A stretch of DNA of 6,144 bases from Vulcanimicrobiota bacterium (GTDB lineage: Bacteria > Vulcanimicrobiota > Vulcanimicrobiia > Vulcanimicrobiales > Vulcanimicrobiaceae). The notes beneath the pieces were generated by a model. That model had not been told where the DNA came from. It worked only from the letters and a program-made list of their open reading frames with translations, and ran no database searches. Location of the stretch: NCBI GenBank assembly GCA_013289785.1, contig JABCZE010000106.1, forward strand, positions 1 to 6,144, in the 5' to 3' direction. Below are positions 6,085-6,144 of this stretch, one piece after another (positions within the stretch are counted from its first letter, which is position 1; each line of letters starts with the position of its first letter). The translations under genes were made by a program, and so were the position numbers.

Positions 6085-6144
6085 TTAGGCGCGGCGCGTC
6101 ACTTTTTTCGAGCGCAGGCAGCGCGTGCAGACCTTCGCCGTGCG
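6085..6144 (-). CDS. rpmB: Ribosomal protein L28 (bL28), C-terminal end, 5'-partial
   Basis: Read on the minus strand from the right edge, the last 19 residues are RTAKVCTRCLRSKKVTRRA followed by TAA (6087-6085). The VCTRCLRSxKV pattern is characteristic of the C-terminus of the zinc-type L28, which carries a CxxC pair here and another near its N-terminus. The remainder, including the start and the first CxxC, lies beyond the window. L28 is a small protein of the large ribosomal subunit. The gene converges on thiL with only 7 bases between the two stop codons. The segment is short, but the match is distinctive. Confidence 0.85.
   Translation of the reverse strand, partial: RTAKVCTRCLRSKKVTRRA

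Noticed and set aside
6079..6108. Possible terminator: GCGCC-CTTA-GGCGC hairpin followed after about 10 bases by TTTTTT
   Set aside because: The stem is only 5 pairs, the T-run is not adjacent, and both parts are explained by the convergent rpmB coding end (the T-run is two Lys codons). It may still aid termination, but evidence is weak.

Overview
This window comes from a high-GC bacterium and holds mostly housekeeping genes, packed tightly on the + strand with one convergent gene at the right edge. Taxonomy cannot be settled from the sequence. The gene set, the GC-rich codon use and a dispersed TGTCATCCTGAGCGGAGTCGAAGG-type repeat would suit a deep-branching, mostly uncultured phylum such as Eremiobacterota/WPS-2 or a relative. 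That placement is a guess.

Layout: (1) 1-2569, the 3' part of a large membrane glycosyltransferase gene. It appears to join the end of one GT-C unit (HERY motif) to a complete protein O-mannosyltransferase-like (GT39/PMT) unit, and the PMT unit carries an unusual soluble insert. (2) 2601-3347, yebC, a YebC/TACO1 translation factor or regulator. (3) 3344-4357, a single-pass membrane protein with three PASTA domains and a C-terminal Ig-like domain. It looks like the extracellular half of a PrkC/PknB-type Ser/Thr kinase with no kinase domain, and probably starts at a CTG codon. (4) 4358-4446, an intergenic gap almost filled by an inverted-repeat element whose right edge supplies the Shine-Dalgarno of the next gene. 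(5) 4447-5100, rpe. (6) 5097-6077, thiL, overlapping rpe by 4 bases and carrying two half-sites of the same repeat inside its N-terminal coding region. (7) 6085-6144 on the minus strand, the C-terminal end of rpmB (ribosomal protein L28).

The order PASTA protein - rpe - thiamine-phosphate kinase - convergent rpmB recalls the Firmicutes locus prkC - rsgA - rpe - thiN - rpmB. Here the kinase domain and rsgA are missing, and thiL stands where thiN would be. Rpe makes xylulose 5-phosphate, a substrate of TPP-dependent transketolase, and ThiL makes TPP, so these two have a plausible metabolic link. The mannosyltransferase and the PASTA protein both act at the cell envelope. The Ser/Thr/Pro-rich tail of the PASTA protein is the kind of sequence a bacterial PMT could glycosylate, but that is speculation.

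No tRNA, CRISPR array, insertion sequence or phage gene was seen, and there is no gene-free stretch longer than about 90 bases. The items most worth checking are the kinase-less PrkC ectodomain in a PrkC-like neighbourhood, the repeat that provides a ribosome binding site and enters thiL, and the fused GT-C protein with its insert.
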